Source: Lineus longissimus (taxonomy: Eukaryota; Nemertea; Pilidiophora; Heteronemertea; Lineidae). Taken from it: a DNA stretch of 64,000 nucleotides. Each line of letters begins with the position of its first letter. The stretch's first letter is position 1. The stretch is taken from the NCBI RefSeq assembly GCF_910592395.1, contig NC_088324.1, positions 9,574,953-9,638,952 of the forward strand. The letters run 5' to 3'. The notes beneath the pieces are model-generated. The model ran no database searches. It was not told the origin of the DNA and worked only from the letters and a program-made list of their open reading frames with translations. The position numbers and the translations under genes are program-made. Below, piece after piece: positions 22,290 through 33,669 of this stretch.

Positions 22290-22415
22290 GTGGAGAGATG
22301 CAAGTAAGGTTAAGTGCCTTGCTAAAGGACTCAACGATGAAACGGTGATAATGACTTGGAGTGTTGAACCTATGATCTCCTGAATATGAGCCCTGCCCCC
22401 TGACCACTATGCCAC
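22290..22415 (-). mobile_element. SINE-like element, reverse orientation
   Basis: Read on the reverse strand it begins tggcatagtggtcagggggc (tRNA box-A-like), continues with ataggttcaacactcc (box B), and reaches ttagcaaggcacttaac, a phrase typical of animal SINE bodies. Confidence 0.65.
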
Positions 22416-23248
22416 TGAAGTTATATGTATATATGTGTAAAATCAAGAAACAACAACACTGGGTATAAATCAGCTTAAATACAGATATATTTATCCACAT
22501 CATTTATAGCAAACATGTAGTGAATAATTAGCTCAATAACAATACCGGTACTTCAAATGTACAGACCCTTTGAATGTACATTGCACACCTACATGTACAT
22601 GATGTATTCTGCTTTGTTCAAAAGAAAACACTGCACACTTCATTTTGCATACCTCTTTCCTTAGACATCCTAATTTTAAAAGGATTCTATATCCATAGGC
22701 AGGAACAATAAGCGCCATAATGCATTACATTTAGTGACAAAACTAGTCCCATTTACTTCAGCTTGCTTGAATAGTATATATGATTCAGTTCAACATGTAT
22801 GAACGAAACTTCTCGTGTGATGATCAACTAATTTCATGATTTCTGCAGTTTATCAAATTAATATACATGTAGATTATCAATACTATGCATATGGGTACAC
22901 TAGTTCTGTTTGATGTACAGACCTTGTCACAAGCGCCTTTCCCATTCAATCTTGATTTGTTTACATGTATTTGGTCTGAAAATAGGCACTCGGTCGATGA
23001 CCGTTATAAACAAACATAGTTTCTTCCACCAACCCAGACAAGGATGGCACTGGGCACACAGAGCAGATACAAAATAGGCCGGGTTCCGATCCCTCCGTAC
23101 AGAGAACGCGCTCTAGATACATGTAAAGTCAAGTGGCTGAGGACAAACGCAAGGGACTGATTGCCGCAGCAGGATGTCATTTGACTAACGCATGACACAG
23201 TTATTATATTTTTATCTATAAGGGTGAAACTGGGTTTCTTTTTGTTTT

Positions 23249-26200
23249 CTAGGAAGTCTTCTGTCTCCCCTTGGCTGGTGTCTTGTGTTGAAATGATTGT
23301 TCCTCAAAATAATCTGCTACTGTTTTCAGGACGCCGGCTGCCAGCGCCTTTATTCGCGGGTTCGGCCGCGGATCTTTTGTGATCGCGTCTAAGAGCACCA
23401 ATCCTCCTTCCCGCTCGAGGAGACGACAATACTTTTCCGCTGAAATAAAAACGGAACTTTGAAGGGACCGTAAATCTATGTGATGATAACCCTCTATCTC
23501 TCAGCACTCCGGCTAATAATAGCTCTGAAAGGAGGTCATACCGGTCGAAATGTCATCGAAACTAAAACAAAAATATACATATGCTGTCATGTCACGTCTC
23601 TTTTGCACAAAGCACCTGTCAGACGTATTTTTCGTGGGTTGGAAGTGGCGCAAAATGATAATGAGACTTACGATAAACTTGCGTGAGATTGCACAGAGCC
23701 CAGGACGCCCAATGCTGTACTGCTGGCGTTTCATACACTGGCAACAGACGCAGAATCGGCTCAAAGGACCTGAAAAATGAAACATAGGCTTACGTCCAAA
23801 CTTATGTGTAAAATTAAAGGCCACATGAAAAAATGTTCTTGCCATTTTTCATATTTGTATCTGTCTTTAAAATGGCATGATTGAAATCGAACAGAGTCGG
23901 CCTTTATAGGATGGGAAATAAATACCTTCTCTTCAGATCACATACCTGTAGTTTATATTCCTCGATGATGTAATGTCCCACCTCTCAATGGCATCGACCA
24001 ATCGGGCAAGGACAGCTTCACGTGAAGGAGAATCTATCAACCAGACATCGGGTCTGTCGGATGCCATGTGGGCAAGAACACCAGCGGCATTGTAACTCAC
24101 TTCAATACCATCGCTGTCAGAGTCGAGAAGATCACTGAAATGTTTAAAGGGATTTCCTCATGAACCTTTCCACCTCCATCTCCCCGTAAAGACTCTTCCA
24201 ATTACCAGAGTATCAGTGACTACTCAAGCTGCAGTTGAGACTTGAAACATAGATGATCATCTTACTGACCTGAATATCTGGACAAACTGCTTCACCATCA
24301 GCTTGCTGCGTAACGCTTTCACTTCTGCCACATTCCCCTGAAAATGGAACAAACGATTACTAACGGTGCCTCATGCATAGAGTGGCTAACACAAAACCTA
24401 GGCAAGTCTCTGAGTGCATAAAGCAACTAAAGTTCTCTCCAGGGACAACCTCAAGTTTCAAGGAGTGCTAATTTGTCCTTGACTGAGGTGGAGTGCGCTG
24501 ACACAGTTGAAGAGCATCGACCTGTGATGGGAAAGTCATGGGTTCAAAGCTCAGCCAGCGCCAAAGGGAACAGTGACATGTTTCCACGGAAATGTGAACT
24601 CTTCTCGCGGTCTAAAGGATGAGTATGAGACCTTACCATCAGACCCATCATGTTCCTTAACAAATCGTGCTTGTCCGTCCATTCCTCCAGGCACCGGATG
24701 AACAGCTGCATACCATTACCCTGCAGGAATCGCTCACAGTTAACAGCCGTTTCGTCGGTAATATTCCACAGCGTACTCCAGGCAACCTCCATTATGTCAT
24801 CACACTGTTTGGCATTGAGGCGTGTTTGTATCACAGAGAGCATTAACTGAAAAAGACGGTACGAAGATATGAAATATAACCCCTTCTGGGTCTTGAATTA
24901 ATGAAAAACGTCTCTGATAGCACTGGCCAGGCAGTTCAAGGATAATCAAATCAACAATAACTGTCCCCGAATTTCGGACCAAATCATTACTTACATCTAC
25001 TGCACCTAAATCCCCGACAAGCTGTTTCTCGCTTCCATCAACCTGGCAAGCTAGACTATTCAATAAATAGATGGCGATTCCCTGCACGAAGTCCTCATGG
25101 GCGCTGGGAGGTCGAATTAGCCTCAACATGATCAGGACAATACGCTTGAAGGCAAACAGCTGAAAGAGAAGAAGAGTTTGTCGCAAATCGATGGGTTTGA
25201 GGTCACACCACAGAGCCCCAGAGCTTTGCGTAAGGGTTGCGTCATTTGGCCAGAAGATCTCTCTATTCTTCATGAGGGAGCCGGCCTGAAGCTCATGAGC
25301 TGGAGTCTCAAGCTCCACATTCACATCGTGGAGATTCTAAGAAGTCTATTCTGTGTTGATACTTCTTAAGTCAGCAAAGCTCTATGCGTAGACGGTATCT
25401 CATCGTCTCCTGTTGCTTCCTGTCAAGCTAGTTGATTCAGTCAGTCTGGAGGTTGTAACCATTCCTTTCCTCTCTTCATACCTTGGTGAACCCACACACA
25501 ACCGAGGTGCCCACAAGAAGGGCCTGCTGCAACTAGTCCAACAAAAACTGAAATTGTTAAAATATTTACCACGTCTCTTGGTATGTCAAAATGGCAAAGT
25601 GTCAGGCAACCATTCCTCATCATCACTGGCTCATCAAAGTGTTCTTCCATCGCGTCGACCAGTGTCAGTATTGCCTGCCTTCGATCCTTCATGGCAACCT
25701 TCTTACCGATGCCGCTTTTGATGATGTAGAATAAAGACGCACTGAAAAGAAATATTGTAAAGTACAATGTTCCCCATGACAGTTTCTGACCAAAAATGTC
25801 ATTATCCATAGCGCCGCGTACCCACATGCCCCCCCATAGATGAATCTAAATCTGCAATATAGACAGACAAAGTTTAAACAAATCTCAAGATTTCACTGTC
25901 CTAGTATTAAAATAAGAACAAAAAAACCTCCATTACCTTCCAGAGATCTGTATGTGGCGGTCCAACGGATGCCTCCGCATGGCTGTCACAATCGCTCCGA
26001 GTTCTTCCCGCATTTTCTCACACACCGACGTCCGGATCATTTGAAACAACGCGTCTAGCGCTTTCTGTACCATCCCGCTACGGTCGTAGTACGTCTTGAT
26101 GGCTAATAAGATCTGATCTTCATTAGCATCTCCCGTAATCTATGAAAAAGAAATTCACGCATTTTACAGATAATTTTGCGAGCAGTTAACTAAAATTGCC

Positions 26201-27972
26201 TTGAGTCATTTAGGCCATAATTGCTGTAGTGTGCTTCTGAGCCCTTGAAAGACAGAGGTGATGTCACAGAATGCTTGGCATTATAACTTCAAACACCATG
26301 TGGTATATATACTTGCCTTTGTAGATTGATGTGTTTTTCTGGTGAGGAAACTCAAGGTGCAGAGTTGCTCTTTAATACTTATTAAACCATTGACACAACT
26401 TACATTTGTTGCAGGGATATCTCTTCTTTCACATGGTTGATAAGAACACTTGAACAATCCAAGGAACTCGAGATGACGTCCCTCTAAACCATTGATACAG
26501 CACCCAGGCTTCTGCTCCCTAAAGATGGAAAACGTAATTCATTAGCGCTCTGAACTTGTAACAACCACAAGTTACGCAAATCTCAGACTAATTTGTACAT
26601 TGTGCGACAGGGACATGATGTCATTTTGGGTCGTCATGACATACTTTCAGAGCTATTTTTAACCAAAATTTAAAGGTTTTTATTAAGCTGTCTTTAAATT
26701 GTGAAACTTACTCGTGTAATGTTTTTCCATCTGCTGGCGTAAACAAACGATGATCAATTTGTTCCATGGACTCTAATCCTGCAAGGTTAGTCCCCGATAT
26801 GTCGAGCGATGTTAAGTTTGGTAGACTTGTCACCAGATGGCGCAAAGCTTTTTCGGGTTCTTTGTAATTGATGGTGGTTTCGTCTTCATCCTCATGAGAG
26901 ATATCCAGAAATCTGCAAGCATAAAAATGAATCGAGAGCTGAAGCATACGGTACATCTTTCAATTTCGGAGAAAAGGAGAAAATGGAAACTCTCCAAAAA
27001 ACACAAATGTAACATCCATGGTCTACAGAGTAGTTTTGAATACATCGGTTATGACAATGCGCACACGAACTCAAATTTAAATCGTAAGATTAATGAGGTG
27101 CAAAGAGTTTGTAGTTCACTGTACACCTAGAACACATATGAGAAGCAAGATCCACTCTCATAAACCATCACCTACCTCAGTCCCTTCAAACAACTTAATA
27201 CTTCAATAGCAACTTTGGTGTCCTCGGACGTAATCACGTTATGCAGTACCAAAAACGTCAGGCATTTCATGTTTCGTAACCAATCCATTGTACCAATGTC
27301 GACACCACAGCTCCCAAGACCAGACAAATCCAAGTGATGAAGCTTATCAAACGGATTCAACATAGTCGCAAGAATATCCTGCATATTACTCTCTCCGCAT
27401 TCGACTAAATCTCGGTCACACCGTGCGGAGAAGACACGCATTTCCGGACAATCATAAATGAAATCACCGCCAAATATCGACTCCTCCGCAGCTAAAACTT
27501 TCGTCGGGAAGATCTCGATGTCTGTCAACGCCTCCCACTCATTTATATGTAATGCACGCAGGTTTTTACAGTATCGGTTTATAAAGTGCACACAGTTTAA
27601 CGTCAAGTACCGACAACCTGTTATGTCTAGTTCTAACGGGTTATGTACTGCAACAACTTCAAAGCCATCGTCAGTGACCCGACTCTGCCGCAGATTCACA
27701 CGACTGAGTCGTGTTCGTTTCGTATCGGTAAACATGTGCAGTATTTTGTCCGTGATGCATATTCCAAGGGTCTGGTATGCTTTTAGTAACGAGTCGCAAA
27801 CGTTTGTTGGTAACGTCAGTCCTTCGCGGAGATTGTGGTTACCCGCAATGTCAAGGTCGCATAAGATGCGAGGCGTTCTCACGCATGTATTGATGCAAAG
27901 ATCAATTAATGTATCGACTGCCTTCAGATTCATCGTGGCATCGATCGAGTCACCTTGACCACCCTTAGCCAT
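23249..27972 (-). CDS. zer1: ZER1/ZYG11-family CUL2 ubiquitin-ligase substrate receptor
   Basis: Eleven coding exons in sense order: 27972-27176, 26912-26712, 26518-26404, 26139-25937, 25741-25570, 25159-24995, 24846-24637, 24337-24270, 24134-23946, 23769-23672, 23439-23249. Phases agree throughout; the product is 802 aa (human ZER1 766, ZYG11B 744). The N-terminal half has a helical start and leucine-rich repeats (L-D-I-T-G-C, H-L-D-L-S-G, L-D-I-S-G). The C-terminal half has armadillo-like repeats with N-G-C-L-T-L-C-H-F, L-N-S-L-A-C-Q-V-D, L-W-N-I-T-D-E-T, V-S-Y-N-A-A-G-V-L-A-H and R-N-I-N-Y-R-S-F-E-P-I-L. The last block favours ZER1 over ZYG11A/B. Family members recruit substrates with N-terminal glycine (Gly/N-degron) to CUL2-elongin ligase for degradation. 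It starts 728 bp from TBC1D13 in head-to-head orientation, so a shared promoter is likely. Confidence 0.92.
24481..24610 (+). mobile_element. tRNA-derived SINE-like fragment in zer1 intron 7
   Basis: A tRNA-like head (ggtggagtgcgctgacac, then catgggttcaaagctcagc as box B) in the intron between zer1 exons 7 and 8, on the strand opposite to the gene. Confidence 0.55.
25205..25297 (+). repeat. Single copy of the unit tandemly repeated in TBC1D13 intron 10
   Basis: Aligns by eye over about 90 bp, roughly three quarters identical, with the 85-bp unit at 32.9-33.3 kb: ccacagagcccc, agagctttgcg, catttggccag, ctctctattc, gagggagcc and cctgaagc occur in the same order. It lies in the zer1 intron between exons 5 and 6. 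Confidence 0.7.
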
Positions 27973-28700
27973 GTTGTTTCTCCCTGAAAGTAGATCAGTC
28001 TGAATGACACTTTATAACTGACAAAATGGGTTATCAAAACATCAGTATAATTATTTTGGCACAAGATGAATTTTACTGAATGTGACACAAAGCTTATCAA
28101 AATCACTAAAAAGGAGGCATGGCGATATTACGCACAATCTTCTCACGAAGCTGGCAATTCAATATCGTACAGCGTATGTCACAGTGACACTGACAATAGA
28201 ATCTCATTTAGGCCTTGCTACACTAGCGGACTACTGTCAACATCCTAGCCTGATGGCTATCGGTGGGTCGAACATCATGACGTCACAAATTATTTTCTTT
28301 GCGCAGCGCGCTGCTACAGTATCGAGACCCATGGCCTGCTCCTGGGTTGTAAATGGGTTGCAATTGTGTACAGGGTGTGTCAGTGACAGTGTGTCAGATT
28401 TCTGAAGTTTCATTTAGTCAAAAAAATATTTATCTTTGCCTTGCCTTTGCTTTACAGTTCAACTGATTGCTAATCTAAACATCCTACCCAATGCAGGAAT
28501 TGTAGATCTATAACTCTAACACTTCAGCCATTAAAATCCATAAACGACAAGCGTGATATCATGATATTGCTATTTCTTTCTTGACATTTTGATTGTTTCT
28601 CGTCTCAAATCGGCTATCTCACTCGGCACACATCGATCTGTCAATGTACGCGATCTGCTGTACAAATATCCATATACAGGAATACCGAGTGATAATTAAG
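27973..28700. promoter_or_regulatory. Shared upstream region of zer1 and tbc1d13 (head-to-head)
   Basis: The two start codons face away from each other and are 728 bp apart. The region must hold both promoters and 5'UTRs. A short palindromic stretch gtcacagtgacactgac lies near 28178. No TATA box is evident; assignment rests on gene arrangement only. Confidence 0.45.
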
Positions 28701-31700
28701 ATGGCAGCGTTCAGAGCAAGGTTTGTTTTTTGCTGTTCCTCCCCCACAATTTTCTACTCTATTTTGCACTGTTTTGCAAATGTTGACATGTCAATTTCTA
28801 CTTTCAGATTAAAAGAATTCGATGAGCTGTTTGAACAGGATGAGCTTGATTTGAAAAAGGTCCGCCGGATGAGTTTTTATGGTGAGATTGATATGTCAAT
28901 AAAAAATCACAAGATGTACACAGTACATGTCATGTGTGTAATACACTGTATGTGTATACATTGTATTGGCTTGTGTGTACATAGATGTACAAAAAGTTGT
29001 ATCAGATTATATTTAGACTTGAATAATGTTGTAGTATAGGATAAAATAAAGTCTGTAAGATGTCGTAAGCAGGATGAAACTTTCATCAGTGAGCACACAA
29101 TTGAAAGATAGGGCAGGCTGCACCTAAGCCTTCGGGCTAAGTGGATGCCGCCACGACACGCCGCATGGTCAATGGTGCCAGTTATTTTTAATGTAACTTG
29201 GTTTTGGCTTGCTTGGTCTCGGTGAAAAGTGCAAGGCTGAGGGCCGAAATCGGAACCGGCTTCATTGCCATATCCATGTATCCATATCCCCCCCCAAGGC
29301 CAGGGTCAGAAGGGATGGATACCACCTCAAAAAACTGACAACTGTTTCCATGAACCAACATCACCAAAAACTGCAGTCCCAAAAATTTTTTAATTTTGAA
29401 ATTTTTGAAAAATTTTCAACTGACTAGAGTGATGAAAAAATTTCTAAGTACAAACATTTTTTTCATTTTTTTTGGCTCAAAATGAACCAACATCACCAAA
29501 AACTGCAGTCTTAACTTTTTTCGCCTTTTCAGGCTGTCCGGACGCTGGAGGTATCCGAGCCAAATGTTGGAAACTCCTTCTAAATTACTTGCCATCATCA
29601 AAGAAGGAATGGCCTACAGTGCTGGAAAAACAGAGGTAAAAATGGGATAAGTGAGGGTGGTGTTGCAGAAATGCCAGTACTAAACCTAGGTACATTTGCA
29701 CAATTGTGACACCTGGGCAAGGAAAGACAGAGTCTGATGAATCTTGATTCTTGATGAATCTATCATGGTGCTGCGCCTGAATAAAAAGCAGAGAACTGTG
29801 ATAAAACATGACGTTGGTTGAATAGTCATAATGATCAGGTTGTATGGTGTCTTGATGGTCTTTCTTTGGCCTGTCTTGCATCTTTCTTTCATTTTCAGGA
29901 CTCTGTACAAGCATTTCATTGACGAAATGATCGTCCAGCCTGGGTCAAACTATGATAGCACAAACACTGAGGCCATTGTTGATCATGTAAGTATTTCTCT
30001 CGTTGTTTAAAAACAAGACGTCTGTCGCAAAAATGCAGTCATATTGGTGTTTAAGGTTCAAAGGCTGAATGTTTGGGAGGTGGAACAAAATCAATTCAGT
30101 GCTAAGAGTATCTAATGGCGTAACGAATGCCAAGAATTCACTCACTTTACTGCAGCTGTTGTTGTTCAACTTTTCCACGTTGACGTATACCCCTTTCACA
30201 TTGATTCATGTACAGTAGAACCTCTCTATTAAGGACACCCTTGGGACTGACAAGTGACTTATGTGTTTATACAATTGTTTTCAGCTGAGTAATAGCAAAT
30301 ATATATTCAGGTCAGAAAAACACATTTAACTTTTTTCAGCCTCTCAATCCGAACCCAGACAGCCAGTGGGTCGCTTACTTCAAAGACAATGAGATGCTGA
30401 TGCAGATCGATAAAGATTGTCGGTAAGCAGGGCTAAGAAAACATACTGTGTTGGCGTATTTAAGCCAGCTTAGCCGCATCTGTTACATCTGTTAGATGCC
30501 TGGCTCGATTTAGGTAAACACGCCAGCTAACTATTCCGACGGGGTTATACTTTTAGAAGATTGATTCAATTGGTCATATTAGCCTCGAACAGAAACTCAC
30601 CATCACCTGAGTTCCTTATATGATAATAACTCTGAAAATGGTGTCTGTTTATGTGTCTCACCATTACCTGAGATCCTTACATGAAAAAAAACTCTGAAAA
30701 TGATGTCTGTTATGTGTCTCACCATCACCTGAGATCCTTATATGAAAAAAAACTCTGAAAATGATGTCTGTTATGTGTCTCACCATTACCTGAGATCCTT
30801 ATATGAAAAAAAAACTCTGAAAATGATGTCTGTTATGTGTCTCACCATCACCTGAGATCCTTATATGAAAAAAAACCTCTGAAAATGATGTCTGTCATGT
30901 GTCGTCACTTAATGTAATCGTTCCAATTCAACAGACTTCATCAATAATCACTCTCTTGTCTCCAGGCGTCTCTGCCCAGACTTGTCCTTCTTCCAACAAC
31001 CGACAGAGTATCCTTGCCCCGAGTTGATGTGCTCTGCTGGCGGCTTTGAAAATCTACGAACTCGTGTCGAACACTCGGTGCTAAAATCTGAAACTGTCAG
31101 TAGAAGTCGGTTTGGCATCACAAATGTACGTATTCCTTGAACTTATAATCTCTCTGAGTTTGAACTTGAAACATTGAGATTGATTGAGATCCACAGGGTA
31201 ACTCGCGCATTGAATTTGAAACATTGAGATCCACAGGGTAACTTGTGCATCAAATTTGAAACCTTGAGATTGATTGAGACCCACAGGGTAACTCTTGCAT
31301 TGAATTTGAAACATTGAGATTGATTGAGACCCACAGGGCAACTTGTGCATCAAATTTGAAACATTGAGATCGATTGCGACCCAAAGGATAACTCCTGCAT
31401 TTGAAACACTTCAGATGATACCCAAGAAAAAACGAAGCAACACTGATGAATACGCGACGTTACCAGAAGGACAAGAGGCTCATTGGGAAGTGTGTGAGAG
31501 GATCTTGTTCATTTATGCCAAGTTGAATCCTGGACAAGGCTATGTGCAGGTAAAATGGGCATTGTATTTTCATCACTCGGGGCTAATGCATTAGACTGAA
31601 TGTTTGCAAAGCTTAAAGTTGGCGAATTTGCTCATTTTCAATTGGTGGTGAACAAAACATTGCGTTTGCTGCCAAACTGCAATTTATACATTACAATTCT

Positions 31701-33637
31701 CTAAATACAGTTTAGACATTCTATTGTTCTAAGTATAATTTAGTACTAGGTATATGACAGGTTTTAGGAATTGAAGTAGGTTCTATGATGTCTATCAAAA
31801 AAAGCCTCATGAGCACTGTCTTTGCACTTAGTCCCATTATGCATTTGAACAATAAGTAATTGCGTCGAATCTGGCACAAAGCTGAATGTAAAAAATGTAT
31901 GATGAAGGCAAATATGTGATGGATCGTAATTGCTACCCGGCATTTATTTTTTCTGCATTTTTGCATACCAACCTTAGTGACCTACATGTATTTTCATGAC
32001 AACCACTGCGATAATTTCAGGGTATGAACGAAATAGTCGGCCCAATCTACTATGTTTTCTCAACAGATACTAATCTAGAATGGCGAGGTAAGTTGATTAA
32101 TTGGTTATGCAGTGGTCAATGTAAGCCCTGTACACCCCCTAATCTATTGTGTTCATTGGTCCAGTGACTGTGTCTTTGCCCAGTGATAGAGTCCACGCAC
32201 GCTACTCATGTTTCTCACTTGGTGGGATCTTTAACCTGCCCTGGCATAGACACCAGATACAAGGAACCTCGGTTTTAAGTCTCATTTGAAGGACTGTGAA
32301 GGGCCAGGATTTTCATTTCCTTGAAAACCGCGTCAGTTAAGAATTATATCTGAATTTTTCAGCAGGGCGATAATTTTCTTACTTTTCTTCAGAGCATGCA
32401 GAAGCCGATTGCTTCTTCTGTTTCACCAGCCTTATGTCAGAAATCAGGGACAACTTCATCAAATCATTAGACGACTCAGAACATGGAATAGGTGAGTATC
32501 TTATCAGTTCTTCTTTGGAATGGTAGAATTTCTGGGTCAAAGACATCATGGTTCACACTTGTACTGAGAATCGGGGAATTAGCTTTCTAAGGCCAAAGTT
32601 CGATTCCTGGTCAGTTCCATTGTGCTCATGCTTATAATTTCTTTCCAGGAAGTTTGATGAATCGTTTAATGGAAACAGTCAAAGCCAAAGATGTGCGATT
32701 ACACTGCCGAATCCTGGAACAAAACTTAAGACCAGAATTTTACGCGTTCAGATGGCTTACGTTACTTCTGTCTCAAGAATTCCCCCTTCCAGGTAAGAAG
32801 AACAGTCAGAAACCTGTGTTAGATGTTGTTGCGTTCAGAACGTTTGAAAGTCACGCCAGACGTAACAGTCAGTCTGTTTTCGAGAACAAAGTCAGTTGTC
32901 CTGGAGATTTCCCCCACAGAGCCCTGGAGCTTTCTGGTCAGGGTGGTGTCCTTTGGCCAGTATTCCTCTCTATTTGTCATTAGGGAGCAGGTCTGAAGCC
33001 ACAGAGCCCAAGAGCTATGTGGTCAGGGTGGTGTCCTTTGGCCAATTTTCCTCTCTATTTGTCATTAGGGAGCAGGTCTGAAGCCACAGAGCCCAAGAGC
33101 TATGTGGTCAGGGTGGTGTCCTTTGGCCAGTATTCCTCTCTATTTGTCATTAGGGAGCAGGTCTGAAGCCACAGAGCCCAAGAGCTATGTGGTCAGGGTG
33201 GTGTCCTTTGGCCAATTTTCCTCTCTATTTGTCATTAGGGAGCAGGTCTGAAGCCACAGAGCCCAAGAGCTATGTGGTCAGGGTGGTGTCCTTTGGCCAG
33301 TATTTCTCTCTATTCTTCCTAGACAATCTTTATAATTTGCCTCTTTCAGATGTCCTCCGTCTCTGGGACTCATTATTTGCTGATGAAGATCGTTATGAAC
33401 TGCTTGTCTGTATCTGCTGTGCTATGTTAATGTAAGTACCGTTCAAGTATCTCAAATAGGTTGCACAGATGTGCCCAGCTGTGGTCCCAAGGAGTTGTAG
33501 GTTTCTTCCTCTGTGTTCAGATGATGTGCTGCCATCATTATCCCCGTTTTGTGATGCCATGAAATTAGCTGTTCTCTATAGGCTGTGAGGCCTTTGCCAG
33601 TCAGATTCTTTCCCAAAACTATGGATGATGATAATGT

Positions 33638-33669
<32 letters not shown>

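Larger units (their letters stand above)
20961..23248. other. Intergenic region between the convergent usp20/33 and zer1 genes
   Basis: No supported exon. It contains an inverted-repeat element, a reverse-strand SINE and many tacatgta words. Some of the right end is probably the zer1 3'UTR. Confidence 0.5.

Noticed and set aside
27458-27958. Plus-strand 166-codon frame
   Set aside because: Antisense shadow of the first coding exon of zer1.
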